From CAZBLK01 sp964492715 (GTDB lineage: Bacteria > Bacillota > Clostridia > Lachnospirales > WRBF01), in NCBI GenBank assembly GCA_964492715.1, contig CAZBLK010000008.1:1-64000 (forward strand): 64,000 nt of DNA. The letters run 5' to 3'. Under the pieces are notes generated by a model, which was not told where the DNA came from, searched no databases, and was given only the letters and a program-made list of their open reading frames with translations. Shown here in pieces: positions 26,260-35,352 of this stretch. Each line of letters starts with the position of its first letter. The stretch's first letter is position 1. The translations under genes were made by a program, and so were the position numbers.

Positions 26260-26660
26260 ACATTAGTTTAACTTTCGTTATATTTGTTACCATTTATTTT
26301 TCGTTTTGTTTAGCAGGGGTTATACGGCTAAAAATGGCTAATGTTAAGTCTATACTCCCGTATATTGCGGCGTTTATTATTACATTTCCAATAATTGTGC
26401 TACTTCTGAATGTTGTATCAGTTATTTTTACTAAAGACAAGGATATTCGTGAAGATTGGCTTTTTATTAGAATTTTTATTGCTATTATAATTTCAATGTA
26501 TAAACTACCTCTTTTCATGGCTTTGTTATGCAAAGGAATTAAATTGACTGAAGATAGGTTAGCTAAATGTGATAGTAAAAAATCTAAAGAAATTATTAAG
26601 CAATCCTACCATGATTATGAGAGAATAGTTCTTGACTTTAAGTCGCTGAGAACTGCTTAA
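26256..26660 (+). CDS. Membrane protein of unknown function, second of the pair
   Basis: A 134-residue protein with three hydrophobic segments (about 3-20, 32-52, 68-85) and a basic cytoplasmic tail (KCDSKKSKEIIKQSYHDYE). GGGGGG precedes the ATG, and the start overlaps the upstream stop. No known domain is visible. Hydrophobic composition and pairing suggest one complex of two small membrane subunits; function unknown. Confidence 0.6.
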   Translation: MNISLTFVIFVTIYFSFCLAGVIRLKMANVKSILPYIAAFIITFPIIVLLLNVVSVIFTKDKDIREDWLFIRIFIAIIISMYKLPLFMALLCKGIKLTEDRLAKCDSKKSKEIIKQSYHDYERIVLDFKSLRTA

Positions 26661-26690
26661 TTTTATGTACACTTCTTTAAAAGTTTTTTT

Positions 26691-26727
26691 ACCGTAAAAA
26701 ACCCCTATAAAGGGGGCTTTTTACGGT
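26691..26727. terminator. Bidirectional terminator
   Basis: ACCGTAAAAAACCCCT-ATAA-AGGGGGCTTTTTACGGT with T-runs on both sides. It also contains the stop codon of the convergent MmcQ-like gene. Confidence 0.85.
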
Positions 26728-27064
26728 TCTTTTTATTCACACGAGCACCAGTAAGCAAAAAGCTTTCCTCAATCATGCTTTTTAGCTCCGATTCAGGAAC
26801 ATCACTATCCGCAAAGATAGTGTTCCAATGTTTTTTGTTTGTATGGTACCCAGGAATTACCCCCTCGTAAACACTTCTCAAAAACTCGGCACGTAAAGGC
26901 TCGCATTTAAGCGTAATTGTAGGCTTTCCATCATGCTCGCCAACTATGGCAAACATCTTTTTTGTTACACTGTGCCTAAGAATTGGCGTAACATCATCAA
27001 AAGGGTAGTCTTCATATGCTGATGGGTACGTTAGACAATAGTCAATTAATTCTCTTTTTGTCAT
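26705..27064 (-). CDS. MmcQ/YjbR family protein
   Basis: A 119-residue protein of the MmcQ/YjbR (CyaY-like fold) family, once proposed to bind DNA. Features: AYEDYPFDDVTPILRH, MFAIVGEHDGKPTITLKCEP, and the GYHTNKKHWNTI segment typical of the family. Biochemical role is not established. It is the last gene of the long minus-strand run, 18 bases after the P-loop/SAD gene, with the stop inside the terminator; membership in the glutamate cluster is by position only. Confidence 0.88.
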   Translation of the reverse strand: MTKRELIDYCLTYPSAYEDYPFDDVTPILRHSVTKKMFAIVGEHDGKPTITLKCEPLRAEFLRSVYEGVIPGYHTNKKHWNTIFADSDVPESELKSMIEESFLLTGARVNKKNRKKPPL

Positions 27065-27082
27065 TTACTCCTCCTACACAGC

Positions 27083-28012
27083 TTACTTCACTGGCTCAAG
27101 GTCAATTGTGTTAAGGTCCTTCACGTTTTCACGATAATTTCCAACAAGCCCAACAATGTAATACTTTTTCTCCATTGGGTCAAAAGCAATTTCTTTTACA
27201 AAGCGGAAATTTTCAATTTGCCCTGTGCTTCTAACGTGAACTCTTGGGCCTGTGCAATGGTGCTTTTTGTCGCCAAACATAATGTGCTCCTCATCAACAT
27301 AAGAAACTGGAATATCACGCTGAATACGTTCCAGAACCCAGTCTTGCATCTCATTAATGTCAAGCTCTGGCTTTTCGTCAAACTTTAAAAGAAAGCCGTG
27401 GCGCACATCGCCGTGTTCATACTTAAAAATGCTGTTGTTCCAAAGGTATCTTTCGGTTATATCTTCGGCAGTGTGTGCCATTTGCCTGTATTTGTTTGAC
27501 TTAAAAACAACATCAGCAATATCGTTTGGCAAAGGGCCAAAAACTGTTGGGCGTGTAACAATTGCTTCTTCGCCAACACCAATTAAAAGCTCGGCATTTA
27601 TTCCAAGCATAGGGTACAACAAGTCAAAATGCTCAACTATTACACGCTTGCCACGGTCTAAGGCTTCACGAACGGCGTCGGCAAGCACATGAAGCTGTGT
27701 AAAAGCCATTTCAAACCGAATGTCAAGGTGGTATGTATGGTTGCTGTAAAACCTGTTTTCCTCCATGTCAAGAATTGGAAGCGGACGAACGTTTACGCCG
27801 TTGTCGTCGTTTGAAAGCTCCATTCCAGGAAACATGCCTTTGCAGAAAATGCTTTTGCCAGAGCCAGGCTCGCCAATAATTCCAATTAGCCTATCAAATG
27901 CGCCCAAGTGCCTTTGCGAAACTTGCATTGCAAGGTTTGTTAAGCGGTCTTTGCCACGAGGTGCAAAGTAAACGCTGTACAAATGGTTTTCTTGAATAAT
28001 TGAGTACGCCAT
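27083..28012 (-). CDS. P-loop protein with alanyl-tRNA synthetase second-additional-domain-like C terminus
   Basis: A 309-residue protein combining an N-terminal nucleotide-binding region (GEPGSGKS, residues 47-54) with a C-terminal part resembling the SAD editing domain of Ala/ThrRS: AHTAEDITERY and HHCTGPRVHV supply His and Cys residues where that domain binds zinc. Proteins labelled alanine-tRNA synthetase second additional domain-containing are recurrent neighbours of methylaspartate-pathway genes in Clostridia; no function is known to me. The start at 28012 follows AAGGAGGG; 17 upstream codons lie in an intergenic repeat. It could sense or modify a small molecule or tRNA; this is speculation. 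Confidence 0.7.
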   Translation of the reverse strand: MAYSIIQENHLYSVYFAPRGKDRLTNLAMQVSQRHLGAFDRLIGIIGEPGSGKSIFCKGMFPGMELSNDDNGVNVRPLPILDMEENRFYSNHTYHLDIRFEMAFTQLHVLADAVREALDRGKRVIVEHFDLLYPMLGINAELLIGVGEEAIVTRPTVFGPLPNDIADVVFKSNKYRQMAHTAEDITERYLWNNSIFKYEHGDVRHGFLLKFDEKPELDINEMQDWVLERIQRDIPVSYVDEEHIMFGDKKHHCTGPRVHVRSTGQIENFRFVKEIAFDPMEKKYYIVGLVGNYRENVKDLNTIDLEPVK

Positions 28013-28040
28013 GTTTACCCTCCTTTTGGTTGTGTTTAAT

Positions 28041-28104
28041 AAAACCTTGGGGCGCTGCCCCAAGCCCCGCCACTTTTGAAAAAGTGGACAAAACTTTTGA
28101 TTTA
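28041..28104. repeat. GC-rich double-hairpin intergenic repeat, subtype 1
   Basis: CCTTGGGGCGCTGCCCCAAG followed by CCACTTTTGAAAAAGTGG and CAAAACTTTTG. It lies between gntR and the P-loop/SAD gene. Confidence 0.8.
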
Positions 28105-28130
28105 TATAGCAGCTTTAGTTTAAGATAGCT

Positions 28131-29135
28131 TTAGTTATTAAACGAATTAATTCTATCGCTAAGGAACATTAAAGAGCCTTTATCAATTTGATAATTGTAC
28201 TGAACAATTGTTCCGCCGTTTTCAACAAAATGCTCTATGTCTTCCAAGTCCTCGCCTTCTGTGTACTGCAAGTAGCAAGGGCTAACAACTAAAACGTCTA
28301 AGCTGTCTAAAAACTTGGAAAACAAAAAGTCCTCATCTTTAAGCCTGTAGTCTGTGCCAGAAACATTTTTTGCAAACTTGCGAATTCCCTCCTGCGTAAT
28401 GCGAAGGAACCTTTTTGTTTTGCACCAAATTCCAATTACTGCGCCTTCTTTAATTGCAGCAAGGTCAACAATTGTTTGTTCGCTTGGTGTCATAACAACT
28501 TTTGTAAGCTTATCAGCACTTTCGCCCAAAGCTTCTGAAAGCAGCTCAAAGTGAGTGTGCGTTGTTACAATTACTTTATAGTTGTCCATTAAAATAACAG
28601 GTGTTTCCAAAACTACATCAAGCAAAAACTCGGTTATACAAATTTCAGGAAAGTCCGAAAGCTGGTTAACTATAACAGACATAGATTCGGTGTTGCAGTC
28701 AACTACGGCAACTTTTGTTTTGTCGTTTAGCTCCATACGCTTCTTAATTGCGTGTTCTGTTAAAAGCGTTATGTCGTTGTACGTGTAGCCCAAGTCCAAA
28801 AGCTCCGTAACCATAAACTCGACGGCTGAAACAGCACGCTCTCTTTTTCCAAGCGTTTGCGCTTCGTCTTTGTCAATTACAAATGTTCCTTTTCCTTGCG
28901 TCATTTTAATTACGTTTAGTTTTTGAAGCTCATCATACGCACGCCTAATTGTACCAACCGAAAGACCAGTAATTTGTGAAAGCTTGCGCACTGTTGGAAG
29001 CCGAAAGCCGCCCTTTATTTTTCCGCTGTGAATTGAGTTTCTTACAAAGTTTACAATTTGCATGTAAATTGGAACGGTGGAATGTCTATCGATAGTAATT
29101 GTAAATTGAAAACTTTTGCTTTTTTTATATTTCAT
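28131..29135 (-). CDS. GntR-family transcriptional regulator
   Basis: A 334-residue regulator. An N-terminal GntR winged helix (about 18-85; PIYMQIVNFVRNSI, then LPTVRKLSQITGLSVGTIRRAY) precedes a large C-terminal alpha/beta region (about 110-330) that resembles a ligand-sensing fold rather than the FCD or UTRA types I know. GAGGAGTG precedes the ATG. It lies inside the glutamate-fermentation run, between the fumarase/mesaconase genes and the P-loop/SAD gene, so it is the obvious candidate regulator of the cluster. Confidence 0.85.
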   Translation of the reverse strand: MKYKKSKSFQFTITIDRHSTVPIYMQIVNFVRNSIHSGKIKGGFRLPTVRKLSQITGLSVGTIRRAYDELQKLNVIKMTQGKGTFVIDKDEAQTLGKRERAVSAVEFMVTELLDLGYTYNDITLLTEHAIKKRMELNDKTKVAVVDCNTESMSVIVNQLSDFPEICITEFLLDVVLETPVILMDNYKVIVTTHTHFELLSEALGESADKLTKVVMTPSEQTIVDLAAIKEGAVIGIWCKTKRFLRITQEGIRKFAKNVSGTDYRLKDEDFLFSKFLDSLDVLVVSPCYLQYTEGEDLEDIEHFVENGGTIVQYNYQIDKGSLMFLSDRINSFNN

Positions 29136-29155
29136 TAATCAACACTCCTCAAAAC

Positions 29156-29692
29156 CTATAGCAATTCCATGCAAGTTTTATAAAAATCTGTTCCGTTGCA
29201 GTCTGTTGCAACAATAAGCGGCAGTTCCTCTACGTAAAGCTTTCTTATAGCTTCTGTGCCCAAGTCGGAAAAGGCAATTACTTCGGCGCTTTTTACGCAC
29301 CTTGCCATTAAAGCAGCCGCACCACCCACAGCAGCAAAATAAACGCCCGTGTTTTCAGCAATAGAAGCGTTTACAGCGTCTGAACGGAAGCCTTTTCCTA
29401 TCATTCCTTTTAAGCCGTGTTTAATAAGAACAGGTGAATATTTATCCATTCGTCCACTGGTTGTAGGGCCAATTGAACCAATTGGCGTGTTTGGCTTTGC
29501 AGGCGAAGGGCCTGCATAGTAAACCACCTGTCCTAAAAAGTCAAATGGAAGTGGTTCACCTTTTTCCAAAAGCTCTACAAGCCTTTTGTGTGCGGCATCA
29601 CGAGCGGTGTAAATGTACCCTGTCAAATAAACCATGTCACCAGCTTTAATCGACTTTATTACACTGTCAGAAAGCGGAGTTTCTATTCTCAT
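29156..29692 (-). CDS. Fumarate hydratase/mesaconase beta subunit
   Basis: A 178-residue C-terminal subunit of a class I (Fe-S) hydro-lyase. The family opening TPLSDSVIKSIKAGD, GYIYTARDAAHKR and the GPTTSGRMDKYSPVLIKHGL active-site stretch are present. With the alpha subunit it hydrates fumarate or, in this setting, more likely mesaconate to (S)-citramalate. The ATG at 29692 lacks a good ribosome site; a GGGGGG run lies 27 bases upstream, so initiation at an ATT or GTT codon a few residues earlier is possible. Confidence 0.9.
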   Translation of the reverse strand: MRIETPLSDSVIKSIKAGDMVYLTGYIYTARDAAHKRLVELLEKGEPLPFDFLGQVVYYAGPSPAKPNTPIGSIGPTTSGRMDKYSPVLIKHGLKGMIGKGFRSDAVNASIAENTGVYFAAVGGAAALMARCVKSAEVIAFSDLGTEAIRKLYVEELPLIVATDCNGTDFYKTCMELL

Positions 29693-29724
29693 TCTGTTAT
29701 TTGTGTTTGAAATAACAATCCCCC

Positions 29725-30579
29725 CTAAAGCTCACGTTCCACATGCCTTGTTGCATGGCAGCTTATGTTTACTGCAACAGGCAGCCCTGCAATGTGCGTT
29801 GCATATGTTAAAATGCTTACGCCAAGTGCAGTTGTGTTCCCCCCAAAGCCCGAAGGGCCAATTCCAAGTTTGTTAATTTCTTCTAAAAGCTCGGCTTCTA
29901 CGCCTGCAAAATATTCATTTGGGGTTTTTTGGTCAAGTGGGCGAAGAAGTGCTTTTTTGCTAAGCAGTGCAGCCTTTTCCATTGTGCCGCCAATGCCTAT
30001 GCCAACTATAATTGGTGGGCATGGGTTTCCACCTGCGGCAAAAACTGTGTCCAAAACAAATTGCTTTACGCCCTCAATGCCGTCAGACGGCTTAAGCATT
30101 TTTAAGCCGCTCATGTTTTCGCTTCCAAACCCTTTTGGCGAAAGGTGAATTTTCAAGCCACTTCCCTCAACAATTTCATAATGTATAACGGCTGGGGTGT
30201 TGTCCTTTGTGTTTTCACGGCTTATAGGGTCTTTTACAACCGACTTTCGCAAAAAGCCGTTTTCATAGCCACGGCGAACGCCCTCGTTTATTGCTTGTTC
30301 AATAGTTCCACCAACGACATGCACGTCTTGACCAATTTCAACAAAAACCACAGTCATGCCTGTGTCTTGGCAAATTGGCATTTGCTCACACTTGGCTATT
30401 TCAGCGTTTTCAAGAAGCATGTATAAAATGCTTTTCGGAAGTTCCTTCTGTTCTTTGTTTATTCCGCATTTAAAAGCAGTTTTTATGTCATCATTCAAAT
30501 AATAATTTGCGTCCTTGCACATTTGTTCCACTGCTTCGGTAATTTTAATTGCTTGGATTGTACGGATAGAATTTTGCAT
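29725..30579 (-). CDS. Fumarate hydratase/mesaconase alpha subunit
   Basis: A 284-residue N-terminal subunit of the two-part Fe-S hydro-lyase. The cluster cysteines are visible in MPICQDTGMTVVF, GGNPCPPIIVGIGIGG and the C-terminal AVNISCHATRH. Two-subunit enzymes of this class in glutamate fermenters catalyse mesaconate hydration in the methylaspartate pathway; fumarase activity remains possible. GGCGGTGAG precedes the ATG. The beta gene follows after 32 bases. Confidence 0.9.
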   Translation of the reverse strand: MQNSIRTIQAIKITEAVEQMCKDANYYLNDDIKTAFKCGINKEQKELPKSILYMLLENAEIAKCEQMPICQDTGMTVVFVEIGQDVHVVGGTIEQAINEGVRRGYENGFLRKSVVKDPISRENTKDNTPAVIHYEIVEGSGLKIHLSPKGFGSENMSGLKMLKPSDGIEGVKQFVLDTVFAAGGNPCPPIIVGIGIGGTMEKAALLSKKALLRPLDQKTPNEYFAGVEAELLEEINKLGIGPSGFGGNTTALGVSILTYATHIAGLPVAVNISCHATRHVEREL

Positions 30580-30600
30580 AACTCACCGCCTTTGCTTTAA

Positions 30601-30720
30601 GGGCAAGGGCAGTAACGCCCTTGCCCTGATTTAAGACCTTGGGGCGCTGCCCTGATTAAGACCTTGGGGCGCTGCCCCAAACCCCGCCACTTTTGAAAAA
30701 GTGGGCAAAACTTTTAATTT
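30601..30720. repeat. Hairpin plus doubled subtype 1 intergenic repeat
   Basis: GGGCAAGGGC-AGTAAC-GCCCTTGCCC (30601-30626) is a perfect 10-bp stem. It is followed by a partly duplicated repeat: AAGACCTTGGGGCGCTGCCC occurs twice (30633 and 30657), the second time complete with the CCACTTTTGAAAAAGTGG hairpin. Position is between DUF4387 and the mesaconase alpha gene within the operon. Confidence 0.75.
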
Positions 30721-30750
30721 AAAAGTAGATATAGAGGACTGTTTTATAGT

Positions 30751-31068
30751 TTAAATGTCTACAACAATTCCTAGAAGTGGAGCGTGTTGTTGTGCACCGT
30801 AAACGTCTGTTTCGCCCAAATCGCCAGAGCAAAGGCTTCTTTCAATTGTAATTTTAATTGCGTTTGCCGGCAAAAATTCAACTATGTTTATAATTTTATC
30901 CTTTGTAATTTTGTAAAGCTTACAAACAAGCTCCTCGTTAATTACTTTTGCGTTGCACACCTTTTCAAAAACTTCTTTATTTTTAAACATTATATCAAGC
31001 GTAAGCTCGTAAGGCCCAGAGTTTTTGCTTCGTATAATGTCTGTAATGTCGGTAAGCTTTGTTTTCAT
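30751..31068 (-). CDS. DUF4387 family protein
   Basis: A 105-residue protein matching the DUF4387 family: ITDIIRSKNSGPYELTLDIM at the N terminus and GDLGETDVYGAQQHAPLL at the C terminus. These proteins accompany AtuA/DUF1446-family genes, as here (11 bases after the upstream stop). The AtuA partner is called acyclic terpene utilisation in other bacteria, but its reaction is unknown. The ATG at 31068 lies 7 bases after GGGGG; the GTG two codons earlier is too close. Confidence 0.85.
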   Translation of the reverse strand: MKTKLTDITDIIRSKNSGPYELTLDIMFKNKEVFEKVCNAKVINEELVCKLYKITKDKIINIVEFLPANAIKITIERSLCSGDLGETDVYGAQQHAPLLGIVVDI

Positions 31069-31079
31069 AAACACACCCC

Positions 31080-32438
31080 CTAAAGCTCGAAATAAGAAAC
31101 AGGAAACAGCTCGTTAGGGTCGTCAACCTCTAAAATGTGGTACAAGCTGAAAACGTAAACAGACCCTGCCTTAAAGTCGCTTGGTGAGTACGGAAACGCA
31201 AGGTTTCCTGCCGTAGCACGCCTGCCCTCGTAGCCGTAGTGAAGCATTGTAGAGCGTGCCGAAGCGCAAATTGTGTTTGCGTGCTCTTGCGTGTCGGCTA
31301 CAGCTTCTATAACTATGCCAAGCTCGTGCGACAAAATTTCGCTTACAGGCTCTAGTCCGCCCATTACGCCGTTTCTGCCGTAAATTATAAAGTCAAGGTA
31401 GTAGTCAAACGTAATGTCTTTGAAGTTGTCGGCTACACGTTCTTTTACACCTTTTATTATATCATCTATTTTTGAAATCATAATAGGGTCACGAGTTCCA
31501 GCAACAGACACTGTGCGGTAGCCTGTGCAGCGTGCACCTTCAAGCTTAATTGTGTATTTTTCTGATGGAATAAACTTACTGCCAGAAACTTTTGCAATGC
31601 GGTCTGTTTCTTGTGTGAAAACTGTTTCACGCAAATCAAGGCTTCCGCCAGGGCCCGGCAAAACGTAAGGGTTTGTTTTTTCGTAAAGAGTGTGTGCCGC
31701 AACAGAAAGCGTTGTGCATTTTCTAACTGGGTTAAGCGGTTCAAGCTTAAAATAGTCTTCGCCTAAGTAGCCAAACATACAGTCGGAGCCGCTTCCAGGT
31801 GTAGCCGCAATTGAAGCACACTCAAGAATTTTGCCCATATGAACAGCAAGCCCTTTATCGTAGCCACGCATAACAGCAAGGGCCGCAAAACACGAAGGGT
31901 CATATGCACGCCCTGCAAGCACAACTAAAGCACCGCCTTCAAGCGCCTTTATAATTGGCTCAACGCCCATTTGCCCAACAATTCTTGTTGTCTGCTCCAA
32001 AACGTCTTCCGTCAGCTCTTTTGCTGGCTCAAGTGGCTTAACGTTTCCTTTTCTAAGTTCTTGTAAAATGTGTTCCTTTGAAATTTCAGCGTCTATCGTA
32101 GCAAGCTTAAAGTGTAAGCCTTTTTCGCTTGCAATTTCTTCAATTATTTTTTTGTTCCATTCCAAGTGTGGTTTGCCGCCAGAGCCGCCTGCACTGCCAA
32201 TTACAACAGTAATGTTTTCTTCAACGGCGGCACAAAGCATAATTTCAAGGTCACGCTTTACTGCGCCGTAGTCTGTGAACGAAACACCTGCGCCCAAGTA
32301 GTACGGCCCAGGGTCGGTAGAGCCTGCATCAACTGCTATTAGGTGCGGCTTGCGTTTCATGCCTTCCTCAAAAGAAGCCATTGGAAAGCCGTAGCCCAAA
32401 ATGGCTGTAGTTGACAGTACCCGAAACTCCTCTTTCAT
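31080..32438 (-). CDS. AtuA/DUF1446 family protein
   Basis: A 452-residue cytosolic protein of the AtuA (DUF1446) family. The signature DAGSTDPGPYYLG begins at residue 37; IGSAGGSGGKPH and VVLAGRAYDPSCF follow. AtuA in Pseudomonas belongs to acyclic terpene degradation, but this branch sits in methylaspartate clusters between methylaspartate ammonia-lyase and mesaconase, always with DUF4387 downstream as far as I know. A role on a branched C5 acid or its CoA ester would fit the context; this is inference. AAGGAGTG precedes the ATG at 32438. Confidence 0.85.
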   Translation of the reverse strand: MKEEFRVLSTTAILGYGFPMASFEEGMKRKPHLIAVDAGSTDPGPYYLGAGVSFTDYGAVKRDLEIMLCAAVEENITVVIGSAGGSGGKPHLEWNKKIIEEIASEKGLHFKLATIDAEISKEHILQELRKGNVKPLEPAKELTEDVLEQTTRIVGQMGVEPIIKALEGGALVVLAGRAYDPSCFAALAVMRGYDKGLAVHMGKILECASIAATPGSGSDCMFGYLGEDYFKLEPLNPVRKCTTLSVAAHTLYEKTNPYVLPGPGGSLDLRETVFTQETDRIAKVSGSKFIPSEKYTIKLEGARCTGYRTVSVAGTRDPIMISKIDDIIKGVKERVADNFKDITFDYYLDFIIYGRNGVMGGLEPVSEILSHELGIVIEAVADTQEHANTICASARSTMLHYGYEGRRATAGNLAFPYSPSDFKAGSVYVFSLYHILEVDDPNELFPVSYFEL

Positions 32439-32469
32439 CTGATTCACTCCTTTTAAGTGCTGGAAGACG

Positions 32470-32604
32470 AAAACCTTGGGGCTCTGCCCCAAACCCCGCC
32501 ACTTTTGAAAAAGTGGACAAAACTTTTGTTTTTAAAAAGATGGGGTCAAGGGGCAAGCCCCTTGCGGGGGTTTGGGGGCAGCGCCCCCAAGGTCTTAATC
32601 TTTT
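32470..32604. repeat. Two adjoining intergenic repeats in opposite orientation
   Basis: Subtype 1 (32470-32530, forward, CCTTGGGGCTCTGCCCC) is followed directly by subtype 2 (32541-32604, reverse, GGGTCAAGGGGCAAGCCCC ... AAGGTCTTAATC). They face each other between methylaspartate ammonia-lyase and the AtuA gene. Confidence 0.8.
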
Positions 32605-32610
32605 AATCTT

Positions 32611-33855
32611 TTATGCCTTAGCAGCCATCATAGCCAAAATCCTTGACATCTCGTTGTAAACAATCATGTACCCCTCGTCAACGCCCATGCCAGGCTTTGC
32701 AAGAATTTGCACAGGCTCGGTTGCCATTGCAAGGTGTACACAAACTTGCGCCGAACGGTCCGTTTCGTTACACGTCCCGCCTTGGTATGCGCCAATTCCT
32801 TTTTCTTTGCAGTAAAGCACAGCTTCAACTACGTTGTTTACACCGCCAAGGTCAGGCGTTTTAATTTGCACCATATGCCCAGCTTTGTTATCAGCAAAAT
32901 ACTTTATGTCTTCAAGTGTGTTGCACCATTCATCTGCAACAAGCTCTACGTTTATTCCACGCTCGTCAATAAGCTTTGTTAATTCACGTAAAGCAACCAT
33001 TTGCTGTTCTCTTTCCTCAACGTCCATTGGCCCTTCAATTCTAAGCTTAAAAGGCTTTGCGGCTTCGCCAAGGTCTTTTAAATATTCAGCCATAGCTTCG
33101 TAATTGTCGTTACCAAAAATTTGCCCAATTGTGCCGTACACGTCAAGGTGCAAAACAGGCTCGTAGCCTTCTACAGTACGCAACTTTTTAATTCTCCAGC
33201 TAAGCCACTCTACGTACTGCAAAAGAAGCTCGCCATGTTCGCCAAGCTTTGTTTTAACGTTGTTTATAAGCCCATGCGGAAGAACTTGCGCTTTTTTCAT
33301 AATCATTTTGTCCACGTTGTCGTAGCGGCTGTCGCCCGATTGTGTAAAAATTGCAATTGGCTTATCCGTAACTTTTGTGCCATACTCATTTGCTACAACT
33401 TCGCACATAAGCAGCTTTTTCGCCTTTGCAACAGCGTCAAGAATTGCCGCCGTTACACCGTAGCGAATTGCAGTATGTAGCTTTTTGCCGTCAACTGTAA
33501 TTTCTTCAACCATTTCAGAAAGCTGTTTAAAACTGTCAGCTTCTTTGCCAATTAATTGCGGAGCAACGTGCTGTTCTATAATCGGAATAAAGTCTTTAGC
33601 AAGAAACAGTGGGTCACGTCCGCCAGCACCGCTGTATTGCACAGCCGCACAGTCGCCGTGTGCTATTTGCCCGTCTTCTAAAACGAGCATTACAGAAATT
33701 GATTCGCCAGCTTGACGAACTGCTGAAAACCCTTCTGTTACAGGCTCTCCAATATATGCCGAGCCTTCCATTAATGCACCCTTTTTAATTGCTCTTTGGT
33801 CGTCAAAGAAAAAGCCAGTCATTCCTGCAGAGCATACTACGTTTGTTATTTTCAT
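32611..33855 (-). CDS. mal: Methylaspartate ammonia-lyase
   Basis: A 414-residue enolase-superfamily enzyme that removes ammonia from (2S,3S)-3-methylaspartate to give mesaconate. Catalytic Lys332 lies in IKTPDLGG and His194 in LPHGLINNV; the Mg ligands are D238 (LDVYG), E274 (RIEGP) and D308 (VADEW), each within one position of the C. tetanomorphum enzyme. GGGGAGAG precedes the ATG. It follows glmE by 42 bases in the order glmS-mutL-glmE-mal, typical of the pathway. Confidence 0.96.
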   Translation of the reverse strand: MKITNVVCSAGMTGFFFDDQRAIKKGALMEGSAYIGEPVTEGFSAVRQAGESISVMLVLEDGQIAHGDCAAVQYSGAGGRDPLFLAKDFIPIIEQHVAPQLIGKEADSFKQLSEMVEEITVDGKKLHTAIRYGVTAAILDAVAKAKKLLMCEVVANEYGTKVTDKPIAIFTQSGDSRYDNVDKMIMKKAQVLPHGLINNVKTKLGEHGELLLQYVEWLSWRIKKLRTVEGYEPVLHLDVYGTIGQIFGNDNYEAMAEYLKDLGEAAKPFKLRIEGPMDVEEREQQMVALRELTKLIDERGINVELVADEWCNTLEDIKYFADNKAGHMVQIKTPDLGGVNNVVEAVLYCKEKGIGAYQGGTCNETDRSAQVCVHLAMATEPVQILAKPGMGVDEGYMIVYNEMSRILAMMAAKA

Positions 33856-33897
33856 ACCAAACTCTCCCCTTTTTTTCTGGTTTCCGGTACTTGGTTT

Positions 33898-35352
33898 CTA
33901 TCTAATTGGTCTGCCCACTAATTTGCCTTTGCTAATTGAGTAAACGTCGTCAATAACCATTTGGAACGATGGCTGGCGTTTTTCAACAGTTGAACGTTCG
34001 CTAATTTTTGCAGTGTTAAACTCAATTAATTCTTTTGTTAGAGGAATTGCACCTGCATTAAAAATGCGGATTGCGCCGTTGTTGTCACGGGCTGGAAGCA
34101 TTTTTCCTGCGTTATAACGGCTTGGCGCAAACGGAATGTCAATTACGCCAGCTTTAAACGCACGAATTGCACCTTGTGCAATGTCACCTTCGCCAAGCTC
34201 AAGGCATTTGTCAATGATGCACTTTGTTTCGGCTTCAATCATTTGCTTTTCCAAATTAATTTGCTCGGAGTTGTCAAGCTGTTGGTCTGAAAGCATTGAT
34301 ATAAGCTGTTTTGTACACTTTAACCCTGCTGCGTTTGCTTCTTTTGTTGGAATACCCATTGCTTCGTGAGGTGTTTTTACAATAACTTTGGTTGCCTTTG
34401 ACAAAGCCGCAACTACGCTACCCCATGAAATAACAGAAAAAGCTTTTGCTTCGTCCTGTGGGAAACCGCCCATCCATTGGTGCAAAACAGTTGTTACAAC
34501 AACGTCTTTGTAACCAAACTTTTCTAAATATTCTTCTGTAAGCTTGCCAAGCGTGCGAATTGCCGCAACGTCTTGCTCTAAGTTTCCGCATTGCCCGTAA
34601 CCAACTGTAATGTTTTTAACACCTTGTTCAGCCGCAAGTAAGCTTTCAATAATTGCAACGCTGTGTGAAATTGAAGGAGGAACAAGCGTGCCTGTTAATG
34701 GGCCAAAAGGCTCACGGTTTACAGAAACACCCATTTCTTCATATTTTCCGACAAGCCTGTCGCAATATTGCCAGTCGAAAATTGTTTTTTCCAGTGAAAC
34801 GTTTTTAGCATAAGGAATGTTGTAAGAAATGCCGCCGCCCTCATAGCTTGTGAAACCGCCAGCAATTGCAATTTCTGTAAGAAGCCTTGCATCGGGCGTA
34901 CCGTGGCGCATTTGAACAGGGACGTTAAGCTCGTTGATGATTTGCCTACAGCCGTAAATGCCGTGGTTAACCGCTGGGAAGCCGTTAAGCATAGACTTTT
35001 GCTGCTTAATAGATTCTTGAATACCAGTTTCCGCTTCTTTGTAGCGGTTTTGGCGTGTGTAGCTGTCGATAGTTGTTGGAAGAAGGTCTGCTTCGCCCTC
35101 TTTTTCAAGGAAGCTTAAAAGCTCGATATGCTCTGGAATAAGCGCAACACCTGCCCTTGGCTGTGTAAGTGTAATGTTTTCTTCCTTTGCCTTTTTAAGC
35201 TTTAACGAAAAGTCTTTGCTCTTTGGAAGTTTTTTATGAAATTCAACAGCTTCATCAAAGTCAACCTCTGCACCTGTCTGCCACTGCTGTAAAACTTCCG
35301 TTCTTATAGAATTAAATTCCTCATCACTTAACTTGACATTTTTAACGTCCAC
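33898..35352 (-). CDS. glmE: Methylaspartate (glutamate) mutase subunit E
   Basis: A 484-residue TIM-barrel catalytic subunit of adenosylcobalamin-dependent glutamate mutase, which rearranges L-glutamate to 3-methylaspartate. Family features: [52 protein letters not shown]. Length equals known GlmE. GTG start at 35352 with AAAGGAG 10 bases upstream, overlapping mutL by 11 bases. It partners GlmS, the cobalamin-binding subunit. Confidence 0.96.
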   Translation of the reverse strand: MDVKNVKLSDEEFNSIRTEVLQQWQTGAEVDFDEAVEFHKKLPKSKDFSLKLKKAKEENITLTQPRAGVALIPEHIELLSFLEKEGEADLLPTTIDSYTRQNRYKEAETGIQESIKQQKSMLNGFPAVNHGIYGCRQIINELNVPVQMRHGTPDARLLTEIAIAGGFTSYEGGGISYNIPYAKNVSLEKTIFDWQYCDRLVGKYEEMGVSVNREPFGPLTGTLVPPSISHSVAIIESLLAAEQGVKNITVGYGQCGNLEQDVAAIRTLGKLTEEYLEKFGYKDVVVTTVLHQWMGGFPQDEAKAFSVISWGSVVAALSKATKVIVKTPHEAMGIPTKEANAAGLKCTKQLISMLSDQQLDNSEQINLEKQMIEAETKCIIDKCLELGEGDIAQGAIRAFKAGVIDIPFAPSRYNAGKMLPARDNNGAIRIFNAGAIPLTKELIEFNTAKISERSTVEKRQPSFQMVIDDVYSISKGKLVGRPIR

